Source: Ricinus communis | Taxonomy: Eukaryota > Streptophyta > Magnoliopsida > Malpighiales > Euphorbiaceae | Assembly: GCF_019578655.1 (NCBI RefSeq) | Contig: NC_063259.1 | Coordinates: 27,701,277-27,765,276, forward strand | Length of the DNA: 64,000 nt | Direction of reading: 5' to 3' | Shown here: positions 12,078 to 24,691 of the stretch, one piece after another | Numbering within the stretch: the first letter of the stretch is position 1 | How the letters are laid out: each line of letters begins with the position of its first letter | Notes under the pieces: generated by a model | Database searches by the model: none | What the model saw: only the letters and a program-made list of their open reading frames with translations | What the model was told of the DNA's origin: nothing | Program-made: the position numbers and the translations under genes

Positions 12078-15000
12078 ATGGCGAAGCAAGACTCCCAAAC
12101 TGAAGGAATTTCAATCGATTCTGATCTTATAAACTTCTTAAACGCCTCTCCTACTGCATTTCACGCCATTGGTAATTTAATCTACTCGTTCTTTTCCCTT
12201 TACTTTCTTTTGTTTGTTTCTTTGGAAAATCTAATCATAAGTAGTGGGATTCGTTTAGATGAGGCAAAGAAGCGATTGAAACACTCGGGATATGTTCAAG
12301 TTTCAGAGAGAGATGACTGGAAGCTTGAACTCGGAAAGCGATATTTCTTCACTAGGAATCACTCTACTATTGTTGCTTTTGCCATTGGTAAAAAGTATGT
12401 CTTTTCTTTTTTCTTCAACTTTATTTAATTTCATGGCTATTTTTTTAATTCTAATTTTACGCGTGCTTTTACTCAAATCGTATTGCTTTTTAGATATGTT
12501 GCTGGCAATGGTTTTTATGTTGTGGGTGCTCACACTGATAGTCCTTGCATAAAGCTGAAGCCTGTTTCCAAGGTGATATTGTACTTCTTTTAACCTTTTT
12601 TTTTTTTTTTTTCTTTTTGATTTTTCAGCAATTGATTGGTCTGTTTTTTATTTTTATTTTCTTAAAAGATTTTGATTACTGAAATTAAATCTCTTGGTTT
12701 TTTCAGGTAACAAAAAGTGGGTACTTGGAGGTTGGAGTTCAGCCATACGGAGGTGGTCTGTGGCATACATGGTTCGATCGTGATTTGGCTGTGGCAGGAC
12801 GGGTGATAGTAAGAGAAGAAAAGCATGGCTCTGTTTCCTACTCACATCGACTAGTCAGAATTGAGGAGCCTATTATGCGTGTCCCTACCCTGGCAATCCA
12901 CTTAGACAGGTCAACTGCTCGTTTGATATTTTGTGGGATTAGGCTCTATGAGTGTGTGCTCTCATTATTAATTATGGGTTTAAGAGATTTACAAACAGGA
13001 ATGTGAACACTGATGGATTTAAGGTGAATACACAGAGTCATCTTCTTCCTGTTTTGGCAACTTCAGTTAAGGTAATCTACAATTGCATGAACACCTATGT
13101 TTATCTGTTTATTTAGTTGTATTATTTCAATAGTTAAAGAAATGGTTTCTGTTCTTATCTTATATAGCAGGAAATTGGAAACCATATGAATTGTTCTTTA
13201 ATATCTGTTAAACCAGTGGTTATCTATAGAAGTGCTAAGTTTGCCTAAGAACTTGAGGGCTATAATTATCAGTTACTGTCCTCATACTACATTTATGGTT
13301 TAGCATTGTTCAACATAATTTAGCTGCCAGCTGTTTGGACTGATGCTCAGTAAGCATCTGAAAGCATTCTCTCAACTATGGAAATAGAAGTAACTAGTAT
13401 GGCTCAAGCTGAGCTTAATTAAAATGTAGACTGAATATTCATCTAATTTTTTCCTTTCACATGAAGGAATTGTATGTGTTTGCTTTCTTTTATTTTAACA
13501 AATTGCATTTCACAGGCAGAGCTTAGTAAAGTGGTTGCTGAAAATGGTACTGTTGGAAATGATGAAGAAACTGATGGGATGAAATCCAGTAAGGGAACAA
13601 CTAATGCAAACTCAAAGCATCACTCACTGCTACTGCAGGTAACTTTTAAAACTAAGGATATTTGTCTTTTATCCCTTTTTTTTTTTTTTTTTTTTTTTTT
13701 CTGGGGCTGGGGCTGGGGGTGGAGGATAAACGGCTTGGTTTTTCAACAATTTATTATTTCTCTGATGGTGATTTTTTTTCTTTTCTTCTAGATGATTGCA
13801 GGTCAGATTGGATGCAATGGTAGTGATATATGTGACTTCGAATTACAAGCATGTGATACTCAACCAAGTGTAATAGCTGGTGCTGCTAAAGAATTCATTT
13901 TCTCTGGAAGGCTTGATAATCTCTGCATGTCATTTTGCTCTCTCAAAGTATGACCTGTTCTGTAGGCAATCATTGAGTTTGAACTTGTTTCATCTTATAC
14001 TTCATATTATTTTATGTGCTAGCAGGATCAAAACCCCAGTTTTATTATTATCACACTGGCTTGTGTCTTCTGACAATTAGATCTGGTTGTTCTTATGAAC
14101 ACATTTTGTCTGATGTCCTCTTTTGTTTGGCTACTAAATTGTAGCTATAGTTATAAATTATCTTGTCTTAGTTTAAGTGCTATTGCATTGGTCAAAATTA
14201 TCTGGTTTATTGAAATGACAATAGAGTTGCATTTCTCAACTGAATATGCATTCTAGAATTTTTCGAGTTTTAAGCTTTCTGAATATTAAAGTTGATTTAT
14301 TGAGTGGGAAAACTGATATTTGTTTTGTTTTTCAATAGATTTAATGACAAGTATAAGTATTTTTTATTCATTTAAATAGCATTTGTTGGGTGGGAAAGAG
14401 TACTCATTTTATTAAAAATTACAAACCACTGGAGATGCTCTAAATAATTTGGAGAAATTGCCCTGATATCTACTTTATATCTTTGAGCTGGAAATTGGAA
14501 GTTATGATGTTTTCATACATCATGATATCAATTTACCCTAACTAAATTTTAATTATTTTTCTCTCTCTCTCTCTCTCTCTGGGTTTTATGCCTAATAAAG
14601 ATCAGTGAACTATTTTATTTTATCAATTTACTGAAGCTGATTCCCTTTTATGACTTTAATTTCAGGCACTGATAGATGCTACAGCTTCAGACAGCCATCT
14701 TGAGAATGAGAGTGGTGTTAGAATGGTAGCATTGTTTGATCACGAGGAGGTTGGGTCTGATTCAGCTCAAGGAGCTGGATCTCCTGTCATGTTCGATGCT
14801 CTATCACGAATCACAAGCACCTTCAATTCAGATTCTAAGGTGCTTCCTTTCTGGTTCTGATTAAAAAAATATAGTCAGCTTCTGTCAAGGGGAAGTTCGA
14901 AATTATAAAATCGCCTTTTATATTCATTCAACGTTTCATAATTGGGGATCTAGAAACCAACATGTTAATTAATATTATTGAAATATTGCTTCTAAATTTT

Positions 15001-16283
15001 TTTGCTAATATTTATAGTTTGATTGGGCCCACATATTGAATCTTCAAATGGTGTTGAATCTTCATATGCTTTTTTCATAAAAGTTGTGGGATTCTGATGA
15101 AAGCAATCTGCATGATTCTCTTAGATTTTAACTCCTTCATTTGTTAATGTAGTTGTTTTGTTTAATTGATTTCTTTTCAGCTGCTTCGAAAAGCAATACA
15201 GAAGAGTTTCCTTGTATCCGCTGACATGGCACATGCACTCCATCCCAATTATGCAGTACGTTGTCTAAAGTAGTTCCAAGGTGCTTTTAGATGATTTGTA
15301 CTTTTAAGTCTGCTGCTCTAATGTGGCAATTTTATTTTATTTTGTTTATTTCGTAGGACAAACATGAGGAAAATCATCAACCTAGGATGCATGGAGGGCT
15401 TGTAATTAAACACAATGCAAATCAGCGCTATGCAACCAATTCCGTCACCTCCTTCCTATTCAAGGAGATTGCATCGAAGCATAACCTTCCTGTTCAGGTT
15501 GGTGGCTCTCTGTCTTCTTTTTCATTCTCTTCTGTTAAAACGAATTCAGTATTACTACTTTTCCTATACCACCACAACCCAAAACCACAAGAAAGGAAAA
15601 GGACCATATTTTGGCCAGCTGGCAGCCTTATCCTTCCCCTCAATATTATGGGAGGTCAACAATGTTATGACATATTCAATTTATGTTAAGAAGCTATCGT
15701 TTCTTCTGTGCAGAAACCAAAGCATGATTCTGTCCATTTTGTTCTCCATGAGCCCAATTCTAAAGTTTAGAGGTTTAGTTTTGAGGGGGATAACATGTGC
15801 AGGACAACATTTTATAAGTACCCAGAACATAAAATTTCATTTAAACAAGTTAGCGCACCCTGGGAACGAAATGAATGTCATAAAATACAGAAAGGACAGC
15901 CTCATTTACTTGTAGTTCCAATTACATGCCAGTAGTCATTGCCACTATGTATAGGAAAACCAATTATAATGGCACTGAGAGTAACTCTTATTTTGAGTTC
16001 GAGTTAGGTTTAGGTTGGCGGTTGAAACTAAATGTTTCAGAGAAATTCCCAATGTATGCAGGACTTTGTGGTCCGCAATGATATGCCTTGTGGTTCAACC
16101 ATCGGTCCAATCTTAGCAAGTGGTGTGGGGATTCGAACAGTTGATGTTGGTGCGCCACAATTATCGATGCATAGTATCCGAGAAATGTGCGCAGTCGATG
16201 ATGTCAAGTATTCCTACGAGCATTTCAAGGCATTTTTCGAAGACTTTTCTCATCTGGATTCTAAGATTACAGTCGACATGTAG
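12078..16283 (+). CDS. DAP1: Aspartyl aminopeptidase (M18 family)
   Basis: Eleven exons: 12078-12171, 12259-12394, 12494-12572, 12707-12909, 12999-13071, 13516-13638, 13792-13947, 14666-14839, 15181-15255, 15357-15497 and 16062-16283. The sum is 1,476 nt, giving 491 aa, typical for plant M18 enzymes. They remove N-terminal Asp or Glu from peptides and are soluble, dodecameric, two-zinc metallopeptidases. Metal and catalytic motifs are intact: GAHTDSP (His near residue 90), FSGRLDNL, FDHEEVGS (near 313-319), SADMAHALHPN, and HGGLVIKHNANQRYATN before the terminal CGSTIGPI and GAPQLSMHSIREM. There is no targeting peptide; the protein starts directly in the conserved LNASPTAFHAI region. A (CT)n tract at about 14561-14580 and a poly-T run at about 13678-13700 lie in introns. 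An AATAATAAAA string near 16326 may be the poly(A) signal. The gene is convergent with the adenylate kinase gene. Confidence 0.96.
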
Positions 16284-16882
16284 GTCTCCTGGACGTCATC
16301 TTTCTTGGGTGTTCCCAATACTCAAAATAATAAAAGACTCCTGATTTGCTTAGACTACTGTTCTTGTTCTAATGGAGGCTTCATTACTATAAATTTCAGT
16401 CTTATATTGTACTCGTTTACCATCCAGGTCGTAACTAGCTGGTACCTTAGTTATATTTGATGTGGCCAATTCGGTACTCGAATGAAGTTGAACTATTTTG
16501 ACAGGGCAAGGACTCCTGTCGGGGTATGATATTCCATGCCAAATCTGTAAAGGAACTAGGCAGCACGACAAAAAGCCCACAAAATTATGTGGCACAAGGG
16601 CAGCTGTAGATGCTAATCAGAAAAAGAGTAGAAGATTAATATATGATGCGAGACAATTAAATCAAGTAAGATTTAACCACAAAAGAACAAAATAGAAGAT
16701 ATAACCAAAGTTGTAATATCATTATTTTAATGTTAAACTCGGTTAAAATATCTCAACGATGGAAGAAAGCCGGCTTGCAGTCAAAAAGAAAAGGCAATTG
16801 TGAATGTATGCTTAAAGTACATATGAGAACAAAAATCCCTTGAGAACAACTCATAATTTATGAGTCAAAAAGGACCTCATTT
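16284..16882. other. Convergent 3' spacer (aminopeptidase / adenylate kinase)
   Basis: The spacer holds the 3' UTRs of two convergent genes. I see no additional gene; the short open stretches here have no recognisable similarity. Confidence 0.5.
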
Positions 16883-19800
16883 TTATGAGGAAAGCACTTT
16901 TTGAACCTCAGCTGTGACCACTTTTGGAGGCTTCTCTGCTGGAAGCTCCGCAACAACACCCTTCTGCTTGTAGTAGTCAATCACCTGCAATTCAAATGTT
17001 CAAAAAACAATCAATCTTTAGAATGAACTCGATAATGAGTAAATAATATGACAGCAGACCAACAATTAATCGACATGGCTAAAAAGGAAGAATTATAAGC
17101 TTCTATGAGATTGAACTGTAGGCGCACCACTGGATAAAAAGATGAAGGGTTCAAAAACCATCAATTGACACCAGATAATATATCATAGTCTAAGGTAACA
17201 GTTCAAAATTAATATGAATATTGATGCATCTCAAGATGATGCATGACCAGAGGCCTTCATAATGACTGCAATCACAAGTTGCAATCAAGATATATAGGCT
17301 GCTGATGTGAATTCAAAAGAGCCTTGAGCCCACCAATAAATAAACACAGGCTTGGCTGCCCAAGCAAAAATCATGGATATCAATCACATTCCTCTAGATA
17401 TTTCTAAAAGATCTGTTATATGGAATATGCACAGGAAGAGGACAGGGAAAGAAATTCTGCAAATCTGTGTTCAGTGTCTTTCACCCTCTTATGTCCTGAC
17501 GTTAAAAAAAAAAAAAAAAAGTATATTATTCTGTCCTAGGAACAACTAGTGACAGCCATAACCCTCTATATACTATTACACAGCAACTGAATCTAATTCT
17601 ATCTGATGTCACCAAAAGTAATGAAACGAATGAAAGCATACCGGTTCAGTTTGCTTGTGGAATGCCTCCAGCCTTGATTTAAGAACTGCTGCAGTATCAT
17701 CTTTACGTTGAATCAAAGGTTCTCCACTTACCTTCAAAAGAGCAAAACATGGGTACAAGCTTATTAACATATTTTCAACAGCTAATTTGCAGCAATAGAG
17801 ATGCAAATTATGCAGAGATCACTATAGCAAGCATATAAAACCAGTAAAAGTTGTCAAATCGTACTCTTATATACACATGGATCACTAAAATTCTAAAAAT
17901 GGGACGTAAACTCAAGCCCTCTATGATTTTCTACAGGCTCCAGTAAATCCACCTGATATATATTGATGCCTGAATCATTTTATCCTAGATGAATGGTTTA
18001 TAATGTAACAGTGACGACCTTCACATAAGCATCTCTTATGCTTGGACATGTCAATTCTATTGAACCAGATCCTAAATGTTCAATCAGGTAAACTTCCGGA
18101 TACTGCTTTGCAACTATGCCTGCATGGAACTGGCTCAACTAACATAGACTGGTCAGAGTTATCCTAGGCTATTATTAAACAAAAAAGCAACTAACAAATC
18201 AGTTAACACTCACCAAGAGCAATTTACGAATAATTATGAATAGCTATAACAGACTACTTTATATGTGGAATCTACGATTAACTTGTTTAGCCACTTTCTT
18301 GTCCTTTGCATTCGACCCATGTCAATGCATGCATCCTCGACTAGTCAGTTACATCTTCACAGCCAAAAAAGTAAAAGGATAATTAAACAAATCGCCTTAC
18401 ATCATCTACACCAGCAACCTTGGGAGGTGCAAATTTGGTGTGGTAGGTTCTACCACTTGAAGGGTGGATCCAGCGACCAGTGATTCTTTCCTCCAAAATA
18501 GCATCATCAATTGCAAAATTAAGTACCTTATCAATTTTTGCTCCCTGCTTTTCAAGCATCTCATCAAGCTGGACATAGTCAAAAGACAAAGTTATGAGCA
18601 CACATAAACTGATTGAACAAGCCCAGGGTTGTACACAAGTAAATGATATGCTCGAATGGCACCTTCTGTGCTTGAACCACAGTTCTAGGAAATCCATCGA
18701 GAATGAAACCTTTCTGACATGAAGGTTTCTTCATTGCTTCATCTATAATGCCAACAACCAAATCATCAGAAACCAATTCTCCCTGAGATACCGCAAAAAC
18801 TCCAAATTAGCAAAGAACAGCAAAATATTTAAGAAAGAAAAGAAAGAAAGAAGGAAAATAGGAATAGCTTAAGAATAAACCTTATCCATAGCCTCCTTGG
18901 CCTTAACACCAAGAGGGGTTTTAGCAGCAACAGCAGCTCTCAGCATATCGCCAGTAGCCAAGTGGCATAAGCAGTACTCATCCTTGATGATGGGTGATTG
19001 AGTACCTTTACCTGAACCAGGAGGACCTGCCAATCACATAATTTAAGTTACGGTATAGAAATGTTTGTATGCTGCAATATCAGCAATAATATGCAAATGA
19101 GAAAATTACACTTACACTATGTTTGGTTGAAATTCATTAAGGAATTCATTTCATTTGAGAAGAAAACATGAAAAAGAAAGTAAAATAAAAATGATAAAGT
19201 TGAAAGAAATATTTTGATGTTATGAAATATATTGACTTACTAATGTGGAATTCATTTGAAAATTATACCTATTATGTTAGAATTTAGTTTAACTATAACT
19301 AATTCCACACAAATTTAATTATGTAAAATTCTAAATTAAGTTTCATTTCGTTCAAACCATATAAACTTTAGATTTACAAATGAATTATCATAAATTTTAT
19401 AGATTTCAACCAAACACAATGTTAGTCTAAATACAAGGCATTTAGTAGAGATACTTAACCCCAAAAAAATAAAGTTGATACTTTTTGCCCATAAACATTC
19501 CACTGGAAATTGAACTGTTATATTGAAATATTCTAAAGAGCAGCTATTGTGTTCTCGCAACCAAATAACATGCCACAAATAAAGCCTTTCTCTATTTTTC
19601 CTTTCATTATTATGGATTAAAAAGCATAATTATTCAAATTCCAACTACTTAAAACCTTAAAATTCCACTCACCAATAATTTTAATAATAATAGCAGTAGA
19701 GTATTAGTTGTAATAAACAAACCCAATCCTGTTTTCCCATTTGGTCTATTTAAGACCAGCAAAGAAACACAACAGGGAAACAAATAAGAGTCTACAAGAG

Positions 19801-19994
19801 AACGACAGCGAAGTTTCGGATCTGAGAAGCCGGAATAGTTAGACAGGATTATTTGAAAGAACTGACATTGCAATTAAAGTATATAGAGAAATACCGATGA
19901 GAATGAGGCGCTTGTCTGGTTTAGAGGAGCACTTCATGCGACGGAGGAGCTCCGTCATGAGATCCACTGACGGCACATCCTCCAAATTCGCCAT
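16883..19994 (-). CDS. Adenylate kinase (cytosolic/mitochondrial long form, AMK3/AMK4-like)
   Basis: Six exons on the minus strand: 19994-19895, 19026-18881, 18782-18663, 18568-18401, 17731-17642 and 16984-16883. They sum to 726 nt and encode 241 aa. The enzyme interconverts ATP + AMP and 2 ADP. Intact elements are the P-loop GPPGSGKGT (residues 34-42, split by intron 1 within Gly34), the AMP-binding ATGDMLR and ILDGFPRT segments, the LID segment with [13 protein letters not shown], and [14 protein letters not shown]. The C-terminus [12 protein letters not shown] is typical of the Arabidopsis AMK3/AMK4 pair. Intron 1 (19027-19894) is long and carries a MITE. A GA-rich tract (about 20041-20055) lies just upstream of the start, probably in the 5' UTR. 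There is no obvious presequence beyond a short N-terminal extension. Confidence 0.96.
19115..19421. mobile_element. Tourist-like (PIF/Harbinger) MITE in adenylate kinase intron 1
   Basis: The left end CACTATGTTTGGTTGAAAT and the reverse complement of the right end CATTGTGTTTGGTTGAAAT match at 17 of 19 positions. The element is flanked on both sides by TTA (19112-19114 and 19422-19424), the target preferred by PIF/Harbinger elements. The 307-bp length, AT-rich core and absence of coding capacity fit a MITE. It sits in the sense-neutral middle of a normal intron. Confidence 0.78.
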
Positions 19995-20786
19995 TATTTT
20001 AGCTTTCTCCTTACGACCAAAAGCAAAAGGGTTACAGTAAGAGAGAGAGAGAGGAAGTAGTTGTGTAGTAAGAGGAGGTTGGGTTGTGTTTGGCGTATGA
20101 AAAGTGAAAAATGTTTGGTGGGTTGGTTCGGACCGTCCAATGCTTCAAATTCAAGCAGTAGCTTCCCGTCTCTTACCTCTCTCTCTCTCTATGAAATTAC
20201 TCTTTTACCCCCTTGACTTTGACTTCCTCTTTAATTTTGTGTCTCCTTTTTCTGCAGTTGGCCGCCCAAGGCAGATGAAAAAATTGCTCGTCTTTTCTAT
20301 TATGATGAAGCAAGCATTTGTACGCTCTTCCCAATTGGGTTAATTTCTCTTTTCTGTTTACAAATCAGTCGAACTAAAATATGTGAGAAAAAGAAAAAGC
20401 CCACAACATAGCATTTCATTACACACCGAATCCGAATATAACCAACTCATGCGTGAGGAATTAAGAAGTTACTAGTGATTGTGATTTCAGACCTACCAAC
20501 CAAAACTCTTTCCCTGCCTGCCACCAAGAGGTGACAATTTAACAATCGTAGCACACAGCATGATCCAGACATAAGAATGCTGGATGATACTGCCAGCAAA
20601 GAAAAGAATTAACAAAACAAGCCCATAATAGAATAACAGCTGAATATTTTATAGTTCTTAGGACACCTAATCTTTTCATAATTCATACTAATAACAGATC
20701 AGTTAAACGCCACTTCTACAATTCAAAACTCTGATGGCAAACAGTTTCCACTTATGTAATAAACTCAAATACATCCTGTCAAAATT
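19995..20786. other. Spacer: adenylate kinase promoter and NOP56 3' UTR
   Basis: The minus-strand adenylate kinase starts at the left edge, and the minus-strand NOP56 stop codon lies at the right edge. A GA repeat near 20041 and a CT repeat near 20180-20190 occur. No gene is seen. Confidence 0.5.
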
Positions 20787-22850
20787 TCATTCATCATCTT
20801 CGCTTTTTGATTTCTTCTTCTTTTTCTTCTTCATTTCACTGGCAGGCTTCACATCCTCTACATCTTCATCTTTACTCTTCTTCTTTTTCTTTTTCTTGTT
20901 AGCTCCATCCTGCTCGGCATCAACCCCATTCACTCCATTTGATTTCTCCACAGCCTGCTCTTGCTCCAATTTTCTTTTCTCTTTCTTCTTCTTTTTCTTC
21001 TCTGATTTAGCATCCTCCAAAGCTTCTTCATTTGCAGCAACTGTTGGTTTATCCTCAGCCACATCTTCACCATCCTCTGCAGCCTCAGATTTTGATTTCT
21101 TTTTCTTGCTTTTCTTTGTTGAAGGTACAGGACTGACTTCTTCTGTTTCCATATCATCCTCTGCGGCGGCAGCAAACATGATCAGTGAAATATATTCTAT
21201 CCAATGTAAGTAAGATCATTGATAAAATGCCAACATGCCAAATTGTTGACACAATAAAACTAACTGCTCTCAAAGAACAACCACTGATGCCCGGGCTACT
21301 TAGTGTTTGTACAGCTACAATGGATCTGAAGGAAGTTTTTTATATACACCAAATGTCGAAACAAATTAAATTTATATGAAAAGTTATATGCACACACCTT
21401 TATTTTCAGCACTTTCAATTGCAGCTTTCATCACATCGATGTTTTTACGAGGTGCAACTCCCTTGTCATAGAAATCTAATCGTTCCTCAACTTGTTCTCT
21501 TAGTTTCTCACCAAATATGGTAGTGCCATTATCTGCAACACCACCAGAGGGGAACAAGTAAATCCTAAAGGTGGCAAAGAAAGTTGGAATACGAATACAA
21601 CTTACCAACAGATTAATTATACCTGAAAAACAATCAATGCGAGAGGCTATAGAGCATTTGTTTGCTAGATAACGAGCCATGCGTCCCTTGTTGCGAGCAG
21701 ATGCTCGACCAATAAAGGATGAATGGAAGATCAAACCATATTTTGGTGTGTTTCCTCTAGTTTTCAATGCCCTGAAAATAGCATCAAAGAAATGAGTCTG
21801 GTAACTCAAATCATAAGCAGAAGAATTCTTGGGGAAAAGCATCACAGCGGACTCGGAAATAGAATCTTCTCAAGGGACACAAAATAATACCCCAAGTAAA
21901 GAGATGACAATGAATAATTTGAAATTTAGAAAGTTAAAGCCTCTAGAAATAATATAGGCTTACAAGAAGAATTCTATATAACTACAAGGATAGTGATGGT
22001 AAACACCTGAACAATGCCTTCTCTGCACCAAGAATCTGAAGTGTAGAAGAAGGGCATTTAGCCAGATTTGTAAGACTACCAGCATGAGAAATCAAACGAG
22101 CCCCAACAACTTCACCAATCAAGGAGGCCAAATTGGGTGCAATATCATTCATCTTAGTAACCAAATAATCGTACAACTTCTTCCTATACTCAGATAGATC
22201 CATTACCCTCTGAGCAAACTGCTGGACATTAATCAAGTCAATTGGGGACAAATCCTGCCCTGAAAAGAGTAAACAAGCAAGTTAATAAAGACAAAATAAG
22301 GATCAACAAGTATTTCATAAGGAGTAAAGATATAAGAATTCTACCCATTGATGCCTTGGCAGCTTCTACAACCTCTTTTGCCTTATCCTCATCACCAAGT
22401 ATGTCTGTCAATTCAGGGATTTTCTCTTCAGACAACTTAGCCTTGTCTTCTATGAACTTGGCAAGTTTTGCATAGAGATAGTTGTCATTGACAATCTTCA
22501 CTAACTCAGGAAAATGCCAAGAGTACCATTCTCTGCAGAAAGTGGGAGTTGAAGGACATTAAGACAAAGTACATGATCGTTAGTTTTAAGAATTGCTCTA
22601 ACAACGCAAATGAGCATTAGAAAGATCCGCAGCAGACCTGACTCTCATTGAGAAAGAATTGATATCCTTATCAAGAGTATCGAGAAGGAAAATTGCTTGA
22701 ATAACCATATTGTCAACTCGGTTGACATTGAACTTGACCTTTGCCCTGCTATAACTGTGACCCAGACCAAGTTGGGCTTTCTCCAAGTCACCAGGCTATG
22801 AGACATAAGAATCTTATAAGAGAAACATCCCGGTTATCTCAGAAAAGCAT

Positions 22851-22884
<34 letters not shown>

Positions 22885-23698
22885 AAATGCAAACCTTTAG
22901 GTCCTTGATGAATCTTTCAAAGTGTAGACGGACACCACGAATAAGCTCAAGAACAAATTCATTGCTTTGGCAAGGTATTTTAGTCACTTCAAAGATATGT
23001 GAACCCAACTTGGGCTCAGAAACTCCTAAACTAAACTTAGCCTTCTTACCTTCCTTAACTTTTGGGAGATTAAGCTCTAAAAAGCTCCTTAACTCATCCG
23101 TCATAAGCCCTGAAAATTCGAATAAATAGATTCTGCTGTCAGAGTTCACAACTGGGAGTTAATTAACTAACATGCCACTTAACTAACCGTTTAGGAAAAG
23201 AAATCAGAATTCATAGTCCAAATTGACTAAAGTACCCTGTAAATGATTTAAAAGTCCCCATTTATTTTTTACTCTTAAACGCCATTGCAGAAATACGAAA
23301 GCACATTAACAAGGAAAACCACATAACTGGTAATAAGAGAAAATGCAAAATCCTAAGAAGCAATGACTCAAAAAGTAAATAAATGAATGAATAAATAAAA
23401 AACCTTAAATGAATTCTATCATTTGATAAACTCTAAAGACCTAAAAGATAACATCACTATACAGTAATGAGTAAGTGTGTTACTAAACGTTACCTTCAGA
23501 GAGAGAGTTACACTGATTGAGTGCATCTAAAGAAGACTCAAAGGGAAGAAAAGCAGTTAACTGAACAACTTTGCCGAAACGGTTAAGATCCGCGACGGAA
23601 TTACGAACAGCTTCTGTGTTTTGTCCAATTTCATCGAGACCGTTAGCGAGAAACAGACTGTAACCAGACGCCGACTCGTATAGCAAATACAGCGCCAT
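20787..23698 (-). CDS. NOP56: Nucleolar protein NOP56 (box C/D snoRNP core)
   Basis: Eight exons on the minus strand: 23698-23494, 23109-22895, 22795-22638, 22532-22345, 22259-22007, 21771-21623, 21532-21398 and 21160-20787. The sum is 1,677 nt, giving 558 aa. NOP56 is a scaffold of the box C/D snoRNP that 2'-O-methylates rRNA in the nucleolus. The N-terminal NOP5NT domain begins with the conserved [13 protein letters not shown]. The coiled-coil/NOSIC part contains [13 protein letters not shown] and WYSWHFPEL. The Nop RNA-binding domain contains [43 protein letters not shown] and the [18 protein letters not shown] segment. The last exon is a low-complexity Lys/Glu/Ser tail with repeated [13 protein letters not shown] runs, normal for this family. 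All introns are GT-AG. Telo-box and site II motifs lie upstream. Confidence 0.97.
22854..22880. repeat. (TA)n microsatellite in a 99-bp NOP56 intron
   Basis: About 13 TA units lie in the second intron (22796-22894), only some 15 nt from the donor site. It should be polymorphic in length. Confidence 0.9.
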
Positions 23699-24691
23699 GG
23701 CTCAAATGGACTAACAAACTAGCAATCTTGGGTTTAGCTTTTTTCCCTTTCTTTTATTGTGGGTTATTATCGGCTGAAAGGAATGAGAAGGAAGACGAAC
23801 TGAAAAAAGGGTTTTGGTGTTAGGGTTTTATAATAAATAAACATTATAATTTGTGGAATTAGGGTTCAGTTTATGGATTTTGTATTTGGGTCAAGTTGAC
23901 CCAATATGCCTATCCGATCGAATACGTTTTGGGCCTATATCTCTTTTAGAAAGCCCCAAACTGTCAAGGCCCATTAAAATTTTCTTTTAATAGAAAAAGC
24001 ACTTCTAAGATATGATTCATAAAACTGTAGCTTGGGCAGTTTAGTATCAATTTTTTTCTTATATTTTTTTTTTTTGTTGTTCATTTTCTAGACTAAATAT
24101 TTTATTTTTTAAGGCAGGAAAATAATTTTTATAATTTAGAAAATTCATAAAGAGATTTTTCTAAATTTCTGAATTCAATTTTTAAGAAAATAAAATAAAA
24201 AGGATAGGAAAATTTCATATTTGTAGTTCTAATGAAATTACTAAATTCCTACTATAATTATAAATTAACCAACCCTATTTATTCATTTAGTTTGGTTCGA
24301 TTGATGTATTTAATTATAAACATTAAAAAATATATGAAATTATTATTTATGAATAATATTGGTGGGTTACACTTTAATAATTAATGTAAAGAACAACTAT
24401 ACTGGCCTCCAATTAGGCCTCTGATGAGTAGAGAGAAGGTAATGGACTCGTAGTATTGCGTGACCGAACGTCTCGATCTGGCCCAGCATAGCAGGACCAA
24501 ATACGCATTTTCGATGGCTTCATTTCCAGTTGAAGCGACTGTTTAGGTCTATTCCTCAAACCGATACCCAATAAAGACGACGAGAGAGGGAAGCCATAGC
24601 CCATAGCTCAAATTCAACACTAAACAGCATCCATCAAGAACAAACAGAAAGAACAGGTAATCATTTCCTTCATTTCTTTCTCCCCAATCCG
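23699..24691. promoter_or_regulatory. Divergent NOP56 / mTERF promoter with telo box and site II motifs
   Basis: On the NOP56 side, the sequence reads AAAACCCTA (telo box, minus strand) at 23821-23829. A second TAGGGTTC variant lies near 23861. Site II cores are TGGGCC at 23930-23935 and its complement GGCCCA at 23968-23973. Telo box plus site II is the established signature of plant ribosome-biogenesis and translation genes, which suits NOP56. The part closer to mTERF (24000-24400) is very AT-rich with no clear motif. Confidence 0.7.

Noticed and set aside
12303..12533. Minus-strand open frame across aminopeptidase exons 2-3
   Set aside because: It is a shadow of coding and intron sequence of the aminopeptidase.
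20734..21213. Plus-strand open frame of 159 codons rich in Ser and Phe
   Set aside because: It is the antisense of the Lys-rich tail exon of NOP56; AAG/AAA codons read backwards as Phe/Leu/Ser.
21161..23493. Intron-encoded box C/D snoRNAs in NOP56, as found in some eukaryotes
   Set aside because: I looked in each intron on the sense strand for RTGATGA plus CTGA pairs at suitable spacing and with terminal stems and found none convincing.
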